Assembly: GCA_024233305.1 (NCBI GenBank) | Contig: JACKPV010000030.1 | Span: 186,001 to 250,000, forward strand | DNA from: Verrucomicrobiales bacterium | Lineage (GTDB): Bacteria > Verrucomicrobiota > Verrucomicrobiia > Limisphaerales > J093 | Reading direction: 5' to 3' | Length of the DNA: 64,000 bases | In this document: positions 18,257 to 26,876 of the stretch, one piece after another | Position numbering within the stretch: position 1 is the stretch's first letter | Layout: each line of letters begins with the position of its first letter | Made by a program: the position numbers and the translations under genes | The notes under the pieces: generated by a model | What the model saw: the letters and a program-made list of their open reading frames with translations, nothing else | Told to the model about the DNA's origin: nothing | Database searches by the model: none

Positions 18257-18664
18257 ATGCATTCTGAAATGACCAACGGAACCGTGCTCGCGAAGACCCG
18301 CGAGTTGTGTCAGACCATCGTCGAGCAGGAGGACTTCCAGGGGCTGCGCCGGAACGTGGACGCGTTCATGGACGATGACGCCGCGCAAACCCTCTACCGC
18401 ACCGTGGCGGAGAAGGGGGAGACGCTGCACCACAAGCAACAGCAGGGCGTGCAACTCGAGGACGCCGAGATCGCCGACTACGAGGACAGCCGACAGGCGT
18501 TGCTGGGGAACGACGTCGCCCGCCAGTTCCTCGACGCGCAGCAGGAGATGCAGAACATTCACCAGACCGTTTCGCGCTACGTCATGAAGAGCATCGAACT
18601 CGGACGGGTGGCCAACCCCGAGGACTTCGAATCCTGCGGGTCCGGCTGCAGCTGCGGCGGTTGA
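18257..18664 (+). CDS. YlbF/YmcA-family protein with Cys-rich C-terminus
   Basis: 135-residue all-helical protein of the YlbF family (VLAKTRELCQTIVEQEDF ... YRTVAEKGETLHHKQQQG ... LLGNDVARQFLDAQQEMQNIHQTV). In Bacillus, YlbF and YmcA form a complex with YaaT that carries Fe-S clusters and acts in RNA maturation and development. Here the C-terminus ends in CGSGCSCGG, four cysteines in a short tail, suggesting metal or Fe-S binding (inference). A second in-frame ATG lies at 18269. The radical SAM gene follows directly and may be co-translated. Confidence 0.85.
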   Translation: MHSEMTNGTVLAKTRELCQTIVEQEDFQGLRRNVDAFMDDDAAQTLYRTVAEKGETLHHKQQQGVQLEDAEIADYEDSRQALLGNDVARQFLDAQQEMQNIHQTVSRYVMKSIELGRVANPEDFESCGSGCSCGG

Positions 18665-18738
18665 GGCGCACGACAAACCCGATCCGGCAGGGCTTTCCCG
18701 GCGGTGGCGCGAGTCACCGCCTTCTTTGTTTCTCCCGC

Positions 18739-19797
18739 GTGAAGGCCGATGCTCAGGGCGTGAAAGGACGCGGCGCCGCCGGTAATCCGCCCAACCGCTT
18801 CGAAACCATCCGCCTCGAACCGGACCCCGACCGGGATCCCGCCGAGGACCCCGCGCCCCGCACCGTCTTCCTCCGGGACGTCAGCCGGACGGTCATTTCC
18901 CGCAACGAAAGCCCGGACGTTCCCTTCGAGGTCAGCCTGAACCCCTATCGCGGTTGCGAGCACGGTTGCGCCTATTGCTATGCCCGGCCGACGCACGAAT
19001 ACCTCGGGTTCTCGGCAGGACTGGACTTCGAGAGCCGGATCCTGGTCAAGGAGGACGCCCCCGACCTGCTGCGGCGCGAGCTGGCGGCTCCAAAGTGGCG
19101 GCCCGCCGCGTTGACGCTCAGCGGCGTGACGGATCCCTACCAACCGGTTGAACGCCGGTTGCAGCTCACGCGGCGTTGCCTCCAGGTCCTCGTGGAATGC
19201 CGCCATCCCGTCGCCATCATCACCAAGAACCACCTCGTCACCCGCGACCTCGATCTCCTGGGCGAACTTGCCCGTCTCCAGGCGGCGTCCGTGGCCATCT
19301 CTCTGCCGACGCTCAAGCCGGAGCTCGCCGCCGCGATGGAACCGCGCGCCTCGTTGCCCGCCTTGCGCCTCGACGCCATCCGCCGGTTGACCGCCGCCGG
19401 CATTCCCACCGGGGTGCTGGTGGCGCCGATTGTCCCCGGCCTGACCGATCCCGAGATACCCGCGATCCTGCAGGCGGCCGCGGCCGCTGGCGCTTCGTTC
19501 GCGGCCCGGGTCCTCCTGCGCCTCCCCCATGCCGTCGCGGAGATTTTCAGCGACTGGCTCGAACGACGCCTGCCGTTGCGCCGGACCAGGGTGCTCAATG
19601 CCGTGAAGTCCATGCGCGGTGGCCGGTTGAACGAGGGCCGGTTCGGGGCCCGGATGCGGGGTGAGGGCAGCGCCGCGGATCGCCTGGAGCACTTCTTCGA
19701 GGTGGCCTGCCGCCGGACCGGGTTGACCGGCGCAGCGCCGACACTCTCGACGGCGTCTTTCCGCCGTCCGCCGTCCGCGCAACTGGAACTCTTCTGA
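18739..19797 (+). CDS. SplB-like radical SAM protein (PA0069 family)
   Basis: 352 residues. The radical SAM cluster motif is CEHGCAYCYARPTHEY (CxxxCxxC). KGRGAAGNPPNRFE at the N-terminus, SGVTDPYQPVE, ITKNHLVTRDLDLL and the GIPTGVLVAPIVPGLTD strand are hallmarks of the PA0069 family, related to spore photoproduct lyase; the reaction is unknown. The GTG at 18739 is chosen because family members begin just before KGRGA; a TTG at 18661 overlapping the YlbF stop is an alternative. The gene ends 53 bp before a 24-bp repeat and converges on hpt. Confidence 0.85.
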   Translation: MKADAQGVKGRGAAGNPPNRFETIRLEPDPDRDPAEDPAPRTVFLRDVSRTVISRNESPDVPFEVSLNPYRGCEHGCAYCYARPTHEYLGFSAGLDFESRILVKEDAPDLLRRELAAPKWRPAALTLSGVTDPYQPVERRLQLTRRCLQVLVECRHPVAIITKNHLVTRDLDLLGELARLQAASVAISLPTLKPELAAAMEPRASLPALRLDAIRRLTAAGIPTGVLVAPIVPGLTDPEIPAILQAAAAAGASFAARVLLRLPHAVAEIFSDWLERRLPLRRTRVLNAVKSMRGGRLNEGRFGARMRGEGSAADRLEHFFEVACRRTGLTGAAPTLSTASFRRPPSAQLELF

Positions 19798-19849
19798 CCT
19801 TCCCGGAACAGCCGTCCGCTCCGGGATCCCCGGGTCCCTTGACGCTCTT

Positions 19850-19873
19850 GTGTAAATAGTGAGGACTGACCCC
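19850..19873 (+). repeat. 24-bp dispersed repeat, copy 1
   Basis: GTGTAAATAGTGAGGACTGA followed by CCCC is repeated exactly, in opposite orientation, at 46846-46869. It lies between the radical SAM gene and hpt and its last base is in the hpt stop codon. Possibly an end of a vanished mobile element or a REP-like sequence; that is inference. Confidence 0.85.
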
Positions 19874-20499
19874 TAGGCGTAGCGCTCGGGGCGGAGGACG
19901 GCGACGAAGGGGAGGTTGCGGTAGCGTTCGGCGAAGTCGAGGCCGTAGCCGACCACGAATTCGTTCGGGATGACGAACCCCACGTAGTCCGCTTGAACGG
20001 CCTGTCGGCGGCGGTCGGGTTTGTCCAGGAGGACACAGGTGCGCAGACTGCGGGGTTTCAACCCGGCCAACCTCGCCTGCACCGCGGCCAGGGTCCGGCC
20101 GGTGTCCAGAATGTCGTCCACCAGCAGCACGTCCCGCCCTTTCGCCTCGAGCCGGAGTTCCTTCGTGAACACCAGGTCCCGCGACTCGGTGCCCTCCCGG
20201 TAGCTCGACACTCCCACGAAGTCGAGCCGCAGGGGCAAGCTCAGGTGGCGCAGCAAATCGGCCATGAACATGAGCGTGCCGGTCAACAGCGGAACCACGA
20301 GCAGATCGGCGCCGACATAGTCGCGGGTGATCGCGCGGGCCAGCTCGAGCACGCGCCGGCGGAGTTGCCGTTCGCTGATCAGCACGGCACTGAGTTCGCC
20401 CTGCCACTGGGAGGGAACGACGTTCCGCCGCGTGATGCGTCGGGGCGCACCCAACGGGTGGGAGGTGAACGGCCTAGATGTGCCGGGAATCGTCGTCAT
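19873..20499 (-). CDS. hpt: Hypoxanthine phosphoribosyltransferase
   Basis: 208 residues. Purine salvage: transfers phosphoribose from PRPP to hypoxanthine/guanine. The PRPP loop DVLLVDDILDTGRTL is intact, VPLLTGTLMFMADLLRHL and DFVGVSSY match the family's pyrophosphate-binding and substrate strands, and VCVLLDKP-like and YVGFVIPNEFVVGYGLDF match the C-terminal specificity region. It is about 25 residues longer at the N-terminus than typical; the first residues overlap the upstream NTP pyrophosphatase gene by 26 nt, and a start further in is possible. The overlap makes an operon of two nucleotide-metabolism genes. Confidence 0.93.
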   Translation of the reverse strand: MTTIPGTSRPFTSHPLGAPRRITRRNVVPSQWQGELSAVLISERQLRRRVLELARAITRDYVGADLLVVPLLTGTLMFMADLLRHLSLPLRLDFVGVSSYREGTESRDLVFTKELRLEAKGRDVLLVDDILDTGRTLAAVQARLAGLKPRSLRTCVLLDKPDRRRQAVQADYVGFVIPNEFVVGYGLDFAERYRNLPFVAVLRPERYA

Positions 20500-20860
20500 C
20501 CTTGCGGGCGTAACCGGTTTCCTGCCGCTGGAAATTGACCGCGTTCTTCTTCACGTAGGCCTGGAAGACATCGTCGGCGCTCATGCCCAGCACCTGGGCC
20601 AGGCTGATGAGAAAATGGAACAGGTCCACCACCTCGACGCGGGCATTCTGAAGGTCAAACTGCTGGTATTTGGCCCACCACTTCCAGGGCACGCTGTCGG
20701 TGAGTTCCGCCAGTTCCTGGCTCATGGCCCGGCCGTAGTTCAACACCCAGCTCACCTGTTCGGTCTCGGTCATCCCTTCCGTGCGCACGCCAATCCGTTC
20801 ATTCAACGCCTGCTGCATCCGGAACAACTCGCGCAACTGATCCTGTTCGCCATCTGCCAT
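20474..20860 (-). CDS. dUTPase_2-type (dimeric all-alpha) NTP pyrophosphatase
   Basis: 128 residues. The pattern LVNEE-like AMSQELAELTDSVPWKWW and EVVDLFHFLISLAQVLGM, then VFQAYVKKNAVNF, matches the dimeric all-alpha dUTPase family (relatives of MazG), which hydrolyse dUTP/dUDP to dUMP; the acidic E-E and D residues that bind Mg are present. It overlaps hpt by 26 nt on the same strand and is divergent from the ABC exporter gene. Confidence 0.85.
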   Translation of the reverse strand: MADGEQDQLRELFRMQQALNERIGVRTEGMTETEQVSWVLNYGRAMSQELAELTDSVPWKWWAKYQQFDLQNARVEVVDLFHFLISLAQVLGMSADDVFQAYVKKNAVNFQRQETGYARKDDDDSRHI

Positions 20861-20994
20861 GGCCGGAGAATTCGGTCTGGACCGCGCGCGAGCAAGCGCG
20901 AAAGCGCCGGGTCCCGCGCCGCCAACAGGTCCCCGGGCGAAGCCGGCGCCGGATTTGCGCCGCCAGCCGTTTGCGTGTTCAATCGCGGGACGGC

Positions 20995-22830
20995 ATGTCG
21001 CGCCACCACCATTGGGGATCGCACACCGATCCCACCTTTCGCTCCGAACCCCGGCCCACCGGCGAGGTGATCCGCCGGGTCTCCGTCTACCTCCGCCCCT
21101 ACTGGCCCCTCGCCCTCGCCACCATCGCGTGCGCGGTGCTGTCCCTGGGCTTCGGCCTGCTCTACCCGAAGCTTACCCGCGTCATCATCGACGACGTCGT
21201 CAGCGGCGGCCGCCCCGAGCTGCTCACACCGGCCGCGCTCGGTTTGTTGGGCGCCTTCCTGTTCCGCGAGGTCTTCAACAGCCTGCGCATCCGGGTCAAC
21301 AACCATCTCGAACAAAACGTCATCTTCGACATGCGCCGGCAGGTCTACCGCCGCCTGCAACGGCTCCCCGTCGGGTGGTTCGACCAACGCGCTTCCGGCG
21401 ACCTCATGACCCGCGTCATCGAGGACGTCAACAACGTCGAACGCCTCCTCATCGACGGCACCGAGCAGGGCACGATTGCCCTGCTGAGCATCGCCGGCGC
21501 GCTGGTTTTCATGACCCTTTACAGCCCGGTGCTCGCCGTGGTGACACTTGTGCCGATTCCGTTCCTGATCGGCGGGGCACTTTGGTACACGCTGACCGCG
21601 CACCGGCGCTACCGCCGTCAACGGGAGGCCTCGAGCGCCATGAACGCCCTGCTGATGGACAACTTGCAGGGCATCCGGCAGATCAAGGCCTTCGGTCGGC
21701 AGGACCACGAGGATCGCCGCTTCGCCGAGCGCGCCGACGACCTCCGCGAAGGCACCCTGACCGTCATGCGCGCCTGGGCGTGGTACGGGCCCGCGATGCA
21801 GTTCGTCGGCGCCCTGGGCATCGGTCTGGTGCTCTGGGTTGGCGGTGGCCAGGTGCTCGCCGGGAACATGGAGGTCGGCGAGCTGGTGGCCTTCATGCTC
21901 TACGCCGGGATGTTCTTCTACGAACCGATCGGGCGCCTGCACGGCTTGAACCAGATGCTCCAGTCCGCCCGCGCCGCCGCCGCCCGCGTGTTCGACATCC
22001 TCGACAGCGAACCCGAACGCCCCGACCGCGCCGGGGACCTCCCCGCGCCCCTGCGCGGGGAAGTCGTCTACGAAGACGTCGGCTTCCGTTACCGCGCGGA
22101 CCGCGTGATCCTGCGCGACATCCAACTGCACGCCCGCCCGGGCGAGATGATCGCGTTGGTGGGGCCGACCGGCGCCGGCAAGTCCACCCTGGTCAACCTG
22201 CTGCCGGCCTTCTACGAGGCCACCGAAGGCCGGATTCTCGTCGATGGCGTGGACATCAGCAGCGTGCGTCTTGAGGCGTTGCGGGAGCGGATCAGCGTGG
22301 TGAGCCAGGAACCGTTCCTCTTCAACGGCACCTTGCGCGAGAACATCCTCTATGGCCGGCTCGACGCCACCGCGGACGACCTCGTGGCCGCGGCGCGCGC
22401 GGCGAACTGCCACGACTTCATCACCACACTGCCGGACGGCTACGACAGTCGCGTGGGCGAACGCGGGGTCAAGCTGAGCGTGGGGGAGAAACAACGGGTG
22501 AGCATCGCGCGGGCGTTGTTGAAGGACTCCCCCCTGCTGATTCTGGACGAGGCGACGGCCAGTGTGGACACTGCCACCGAACGGCTGATTCAGGAGGCCC
22601 TGCAACGGTTGATGGCGGGACGGACCACCTTCGTCATCGCCCACCGCTTGAGCACCATCGTACAGGCGGACCAGATCCTCGTCCTGCTGCACGGCGAGAT
22701 TCACGAACGCGGCACGCACGAGGAACTGCTCGCCCGGGGCGGACTCTACGCAAAACTCGCCCGCATCCAGAACACCTCAACCATCGAGGAGGGCTTCGAG
22801 CGGCTGGGCGAGCAGGAACTCGTGGTGTGA
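20995..22830 (+). CDS. ABC exporter half-transporter (MsbA-like)
   Basis: 611 residues: N-terminal six-helix ABC membrane domain (LALATIACAVLSLGFGLLY, IALLSIAGALVFMTLYS, FVGALGIGLVLWVGGG) fused to an ATPase with Walker A GPTGAGKST, Q-loop VVSQEPFLF, signature KLSVGEKQR (a variant of LSGGQ), Walker B LLILDEATASVD and H-loop IAHRLST. This is the architecture of lipid A or drug exporters; cargo cannot be told from sequence. The ATG at 20995 is favoured, with the membrane domain starting soon after. Confidence 0.93.
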   Translation: MSRHHHWGSHTDPTFRSEPRPTGEVIRRVSVYLRPYWPLALATIACAVLSLGFGLLYPKLTRVIIDDVVSGGRPELLTPAALGLLGAFLFREVFNSLRIRVNNHLEQNVIFDMRRQVYRRLQRLPVGWFDQRASGDLMTRVIEDVNNVERLLIDGTEQGTIALLSIAGALVFMTLYSPVLAVVTLVPIPFLIGGALWYTLTAHRRYRRQREASSAMNALLMDNLQGIRQIKAFGRQDHEDRRFAERADDLREGTLTVMRAWAWYGPAMQFVGALGIGLVLWVGGGQVLAGNMEVGELVAFMLYAGMFFYEPIGRLHGLNQMLQSARAAAARVFDILDSEPERPDRAGDLPAPLRGEVVYEDVGFRYRADRVILRDIQLHARPGEMIALVGPTGAGKSTLVNLLPAFYEATEGRILVDGVDISSVRLEALRERISVVSQEPFLFNGTLRENILYGRLDATADDLVAAARAANCHDFITTLPDGYDSRVGERGVKLSVGEKQRVSIARALLKDSPLLILDEATASVDTATERLIQEALQRLMAGRTTFVIAHRLSTIVQADQILVLLHGEIHERGTHEELLARGGLYAKLARIQNTSTIEEGFERLGEQELVV

Positions 22831-22991
22831 CGCGGAACGCCGGCTCCCGCACGGGTCCCGGGCTCGCGGCGCAGGCGTCGGAATTGAACGCGAGGAACCC
22901 CCTGCCCGCCCCTCCAGCGGCTCTCTTACCATCGAATGGGAAGCAAGCCGGGGCGAGCCAGGCGGTACGACCGGTCGGCCCGGCTTTCGGG

Positions 22992-25769
22992 TTACGGATC
23001 GAGTGGCAGGATGCGCAGGTTGTCGAGGCAGGCCGAGGTGGCGGTGCGGGCGTTGCTGACGAAACCCACCCAGTCGAGGGTCTCGAAACGCGGATCCCGC
23101 AGCGGCAACGCATTCTCGACCAGTTCGATGCCGGGACCCCGGACGGCCAGTTGCCAGCTTCCGTTGCGGTCCTTCCCGAGAGCTGCCTCCATCGTGCAAT
23201 GCAGCCACTCGCCCGTCGGGACGGGGACCGGACGGCGCCCGGCAACCTCGATCCCGCCCTTGCAGATGCGGATCGCTGGGCCGGTCCGGTAATCCCCCTC
23301 GCGGTAATCGCGCCACTCGATCTCGAGGTCGGTGGCCGCCTCGACCCGCAGGTCGAACTCGACACGGGTCCGCCCTTCGCGATGACCGGGACGATAAACC
23401 AGGTGCGGGTTGAAGGGCTGCGCCAATCCCGGGGCATCCCGCAGCTCGACGCTTTGCCAGCCCGCCGCCGCCATGGACCGGGTAAGCCGGATGGCATCCC
23501 CGCGGTTCTCGACATGCACCTCGGCGCCAGCCGGCGGGCTGCCTTCGGGATCGAGCTCGAAGTCATCCACGATGGCGAGTGGCGGCGCCGGCGGGGGGAG
23601 TTCGAGCGCGGGCCACTCGTAATCCATCGCGCGCTCCCGCCAGGCCCGGTCGCCGCGGACTCCCGCCGCGGAGGTATCGAAAGGCCGAAACCCCAGGGCG
23701 ACCGCGGGGGAATCCGGCCGAAGCCGGAAATCGAACCGCGCCGCATCCACAAAACCCGGATCCGCGATCCTCGAACCCTCGTCGTGACCCGCGACCTGCC
23801 ACGCCGCGAACTCCAGACCCGCGAAGTCAAATGGTTGACCGTTCGCCGCCCAGTAACAGTTGTTTCGCATGACGTGCCGCACCCGCGACCATGGTCCCGA
23901 AAGCAGTGTGCCCTCGTCCCAATAGACGATGTTGTTTTCGAAGGTGAACGAGAGATGCTCCTCGACTCGGGTGGCCTGCAATTGATGCAGCCGGCTGAAG
24001 GCGAGGATGTTGTTCCGGACGACATTTTCCTTTCCGTAGTGTTGGTGGAAACCGCCGGTTTTCGTGCGATACACGAGGTTGTTCTCCATCAAAATGCCGG
24101 TGCTGCCTTCATCCGTATAAAGCCCCCAGCCACCGTAGGTGGAGGCATAGATATCGTGGAACACGTTGTTGGTGATCACCGTCCCCTCGGATGGCCCGAG
24201 TGTGTAGATGCCCCCCATGTCGCTCAATACACCCTGGCCAATATGATGCACGTGGTTGAAGGCAATCGTGTTCCGGCGGGCCAGACTGGCCTCGTAACCC
24301 CAGCGCCAGCCCACCGAAATGCCGGTATAGAAGAAGTCGCCGATGTCGTTGTGCGTCACGCGGTTGTCCCCGCTCTGACCGATCCATATCCCGACCGCGC
24401 AGGGAAACAGGCGGCCGCCGGCGCGCAGGATGTTGTTGTCGAGCGTGACGTGGTGGGTTTGCGCCCGCGGATCGTCGGCCATGGCGGTTTCACCGATCCG
24501 CATCCCGCCGGCCCCGAGGTCTTCCACCAGACAATGTTCGACCCGGCACTCTGTGCAGCCGCGACGGAACCACACGCCATAGGTGCCCGTGTGGGCCACG
24601 GCGCAGTCGATGAGGCGCACGTGCTGCGCTCCGTCCGCCATGATGACCGCCTCGATGGGCGCTGCAGCCTGGGCCGGCTCGAATCCCTCGGCGGGTGTCG
24701 ACCATCCGGCATGCTCGAACCGCAAACCCTGGAGCGTGAGATGCCTGACGAAGCGACCGCGGTCGGGATCCCCGGCGAACTCGACAAACCGGTCGATGAC
24801 CGGAGCCGTGAATTCGCAGGCCTCGAGGCGTTCGCCGGACAGAGGACGATAGAGGAGCCGCCCGTCGCGCCCGAGGAACCACTCCCCCGGAGCATCGAGC
24901 GCCGCGCGGACGTTCTCGATATGAAAGGGCGTCCCGCGCACCAGCGGATTCCACGGTTTCATGCCTTCGCCGCGGGTGATGATCTGGCCTTCATCAGCGC
25001 GGAATCCGTCGATCCGACGCCGGGTGTTGTCCCACTTGTGAAACGCCACGAGGTTTGCGTCGCGCAGTTCGCCGGGCGTCAGGCCCGCCAGCAGCGCTCC
25101 GATTTCCGGCCCGACTTGCAGGGTCTGTTCCGCCCTTCGCGGCCGGCCTGCTCCCGGATCGAGCGCGGTCTCCCGCACATTCAGCAGGTAAGCGTAGAAC
25201 CGGTTCGGCGAACGGGCGCGCGTGGCCCGGCGACCATTCACCCAGAGCTGCTCGAAATACCATTCGCCGCCAGCCACCTCAGGAACGTCCGCTTCCCATA
25301 ACCCGTCCGGCCGCGCGCGCCATCCCCGCAGAATCCGTCCGCCGCTGAATACCGGCCGCGCGTCGTCGGCCGCCCGGTATGCCACCGGGGTTTCCTCGGC
25401 GCCGCCGTCCTGTGGTTCGAAGATCACCGGTTCCGACAACGCATAGCGACCGGCTTGCACGATGACCTCGACCGCTCGCGTCCGGCCGGGGTCTTCGCGT
25501 TGACGCCAGTCCCGCACCGCGTCGCGCGCGCCCTCGAGCGAAGCCAGCGGACCGTCGGAGGCCTCAGCGTTCGGGCCGTCGAGCCGGCCGGACCACGCGT
25601 CGTTTCCCCCCGGCGCGACGTGCAGCACGAGCGCGTCCGAACGGTCGGTCGTGGCTAGCGCGGTGCCTGCCGGCAACGCGGCGCCGAATACCACGCCGAG
25701 CCCGGCAAGCAGGACGTTCCAGTGGCAGATCCCGGGACGGGATTCTCGAAGCGGTCGTGGTTTGTTCAT
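22992..25769 (-). CDS. Secreted right-handed beta-helix protein
   Basis: 925 residues with a signal peptide (VLLAGLGVVFGAALPAGTALA). VLHVAPGGNDAWSGRLDGPN is the DUF1565-like opening of many exported beta-helix carbohydrate-active proteins. Asn-rich rungs follow (LDNNILRAGG, NRVTHNDIGDFF, NTIAFNHVHHIG, ITNNVFHDIYAS, MENNLVYRTKTGG, VRNNILAFSR), typical of polysaccharide lyase or glycoside hydrolase parallel beta-helices. The C-terminal third is a lectin-like beta-sandwich (VEFDLRVEAATDLEIEWRDY). Substrate unknown. GAGGAA lies 7-8 nt upstream of the ATG. Third in a minus-strand series after the kinase and the deacetylase, 99 bp after the latter. Confidence 0.85.
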   Translation of the reverse strand: MNKPRPLRESRPGICHWNVLLAGLGVVFGAALPAGTALATTDRSDALVLHVAPGGNDAWSGRLDGPNAEASDGPLASLEGARDAVRDWRQREDPGRTRAVEVIVQAGRYALSEPVIFEPQDGGAEETPVAYRAADDARPVFSGGRILRGWRARPDGLWEADVPEVAGGEWYFEQLWVNGRRATRARSPNRFYAYLLNVRETALDPGAGRPRRAEQTLQVGPEIGALLAGLTPGELRDANLVAFHKWDNTRRRIDGFRADEGQIITRGEGMKPWNPLVRGTPFHIENVRAALDAPGEWFLGRDGRLLYRPLSGERLEACEFTAPVIDRFVEFAGDPDRGRFVRHLTLQGLRFEHAGWSTPAEGFEPAQAAAPIEAVIMADGAQHVRLIDCAVAHTGTYGVWFRRGCTECRVEHCLVEDLGAGGMRIGETAMADDPRAQTHHVTLDNNILRAGGRLFPCAVGIWIGQSGDNRVTHNDIGDFFYTGISVGWRWGYEASLARRNTIAFNHVHHIGQGVLSDMGGIYTLGPSEGTVITNNVFHDIYASTYGGWGLYTDEGSTGILMENNLVYRTKTGGFHQHYGKENVVRNNILAFSRLHQLQATRVEEHLSFTFENNIVYWDEGTLLSGPWSRVRHVMRNNCYWAANGQPFDFAGLEFAAWQVAGHDEGSRIADPGFVDAARFDFRLRPDSPAVALGFRPFDTSAAGVRGDRAWRERAMDYEWPALELPPPAPPLAIVDDFELDPEGSPPAGAEVHVENRGDAIRLTRSMAAAGWQSVELRDAPGLAQPFNPHLVYRPGHREGRTRVEFDLRVEAATDLEIEWRDYREGDYRTGPAIRICKGGIEVAGRRPVPVPTGEWLHCTMEAALGKDRNGSWQLAVRGPGIELVENALPLRDPRFETLDWVGFVSNARTATSACLDNLRILPLDP

Positions 25770-25868
25770 GGCGGGTTCCTCGTCTTCTCGCGCTGCGCCG
25801 GGACATTCAGGCAGCGCCTCCTCGATTCGTGTTCGCCGGTTGGAAGTCGGGTGCGGATGGGGTGCGGT

Positions 25869-26741
25869 TCAGCCGCGGGCGAAACGGCGCCGCAGGCGGG
25901 CTTCGCGCTGTTCGTCCCGAACCAGGCCGGGGAAATCGCGCCGCAACCGGTCGACATCCGGACGCTCCCCCCAACCGGTCACCGTGAACACCTCGGTGGC
26001 GGGCCGCTCCGGCAGGCCGAGTTCGCGATTCTCGCGTTCCTTGCGTGCCCGCAGCGTCCGGCTCCAGGCCTCGAGGTCCTCGGGCGCCTCCATTTCGTGA
26101 CGTCCCACCCACGGCAGCCACTCCCGGATTTGCGATTGATGGCTCCAGCTCATGCGCGTGATCAGGTCCATCGCCGGCTCGACATCCACCACCAGATCGA
26201 ACGCGTTGGCGCCCGACATGTAGGTGTCGTAGGTCGCGATGATGACCGGCACCCGGCAGGGCCGGGATCGGGTTTCGTCGGCCGGGTACTCGGGCGTGAA
26301 GGCATGGGGAACGTTGATCATGTAGGCTACCTCGCGCACCGCCTGCGCGATGGCGGCGTGATCGACGTGCATCCCCGCCAACGGGTCGGCGGGCAGCGGC
26401 GGGCAAAACAGGTAGTCCGGCTCGAAGTCGCGAATGGCCTTCCAGAGCGCCGCCAGGAGATCGACGGTCACCCGCAGGCAGGCTTCGCGCGGCACCGCAC
26501 CATCCGGCAGTCGCAGGACCTCGCATTCGTAGCCGCCCAACGCCGCGGATTCCTGCTGTTCCTGCCAGCGCACCCGCCACGTTTCCTCGCGCGTCAACCG
26601 GTGATGCCCCGCCCTGCCGTCGGTGCAGATCACGACCCGCGCCTGGAAGGCCGCGCCGAGCGCCCGCCGCCAGAGTTCGAAGGTGCCGGCGGCGGTGAAT
26701 TCGTAGTCATCGAAGTGGGCGTGCAGAAACAGGGCTTTCAT
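25869..26741 (-). CDS. PIG-L/LmbE-family deacetylase
   Basis: 290 residues, no signal peptide. The N-terminal zinc motif is AHFDDYE, where the family norm is AHPDDxE, so the Pro is replaced by Phe; the second His-containing motif is present (GMHVDHAA). The family removes N-acetyl groups from amino sugars or related compounds (GlcNAc-PI, bacillithiol and mycothiol precursors). It sits between a propeller kinase and an exported beta-helix protein on one strand. Reaction in this organism is not determinable. Confidence 0.88.
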   Translation of the reverse strand: MKALFLHAHFDDYEFTAAGTFELWRRALGAAFQARVVICTDGRAGHHRLTREETWRVRWQEQQESAALGGYECEVLRLPDGAVPREACLRVTVDLLAALWKAIRDFEPDYLFCPPLPADPLAGMHVDHAAIAQAVREVAYMINVPHAFTPEYPADETRSRPCRVPVIIATYDTYMSGANAFDLVVDVEPAMDLITRMSWSHQSQIREWLPWVGRHEMEAPEDLEAWSRTLRARKERENRELGLPERPATEVFTVTGWGERPDVDRLRRDFPGLVRDEQREARLRRRFARG

Positions 26742-26876
26742 GTGTTCGCGTGAACCGACCGTCCAACGAACCCCGGCACGAAGTCCAGCGTATCTTCCCG
26801 ACCCCTGCCGTCGGGCGCGCCGGGCGTATTTCTGGCTGAGGACCGCGCCCCGGTTGGTGCCCTTCCGGCGGCAGGC

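Noticed and set aside
20803..22719. 638-aa minus-strand frame opposite the ABC exporter
   Set aside because: Antisense shadow of a GC-rich gene; composition dominated by His/Val/Gln without domains.
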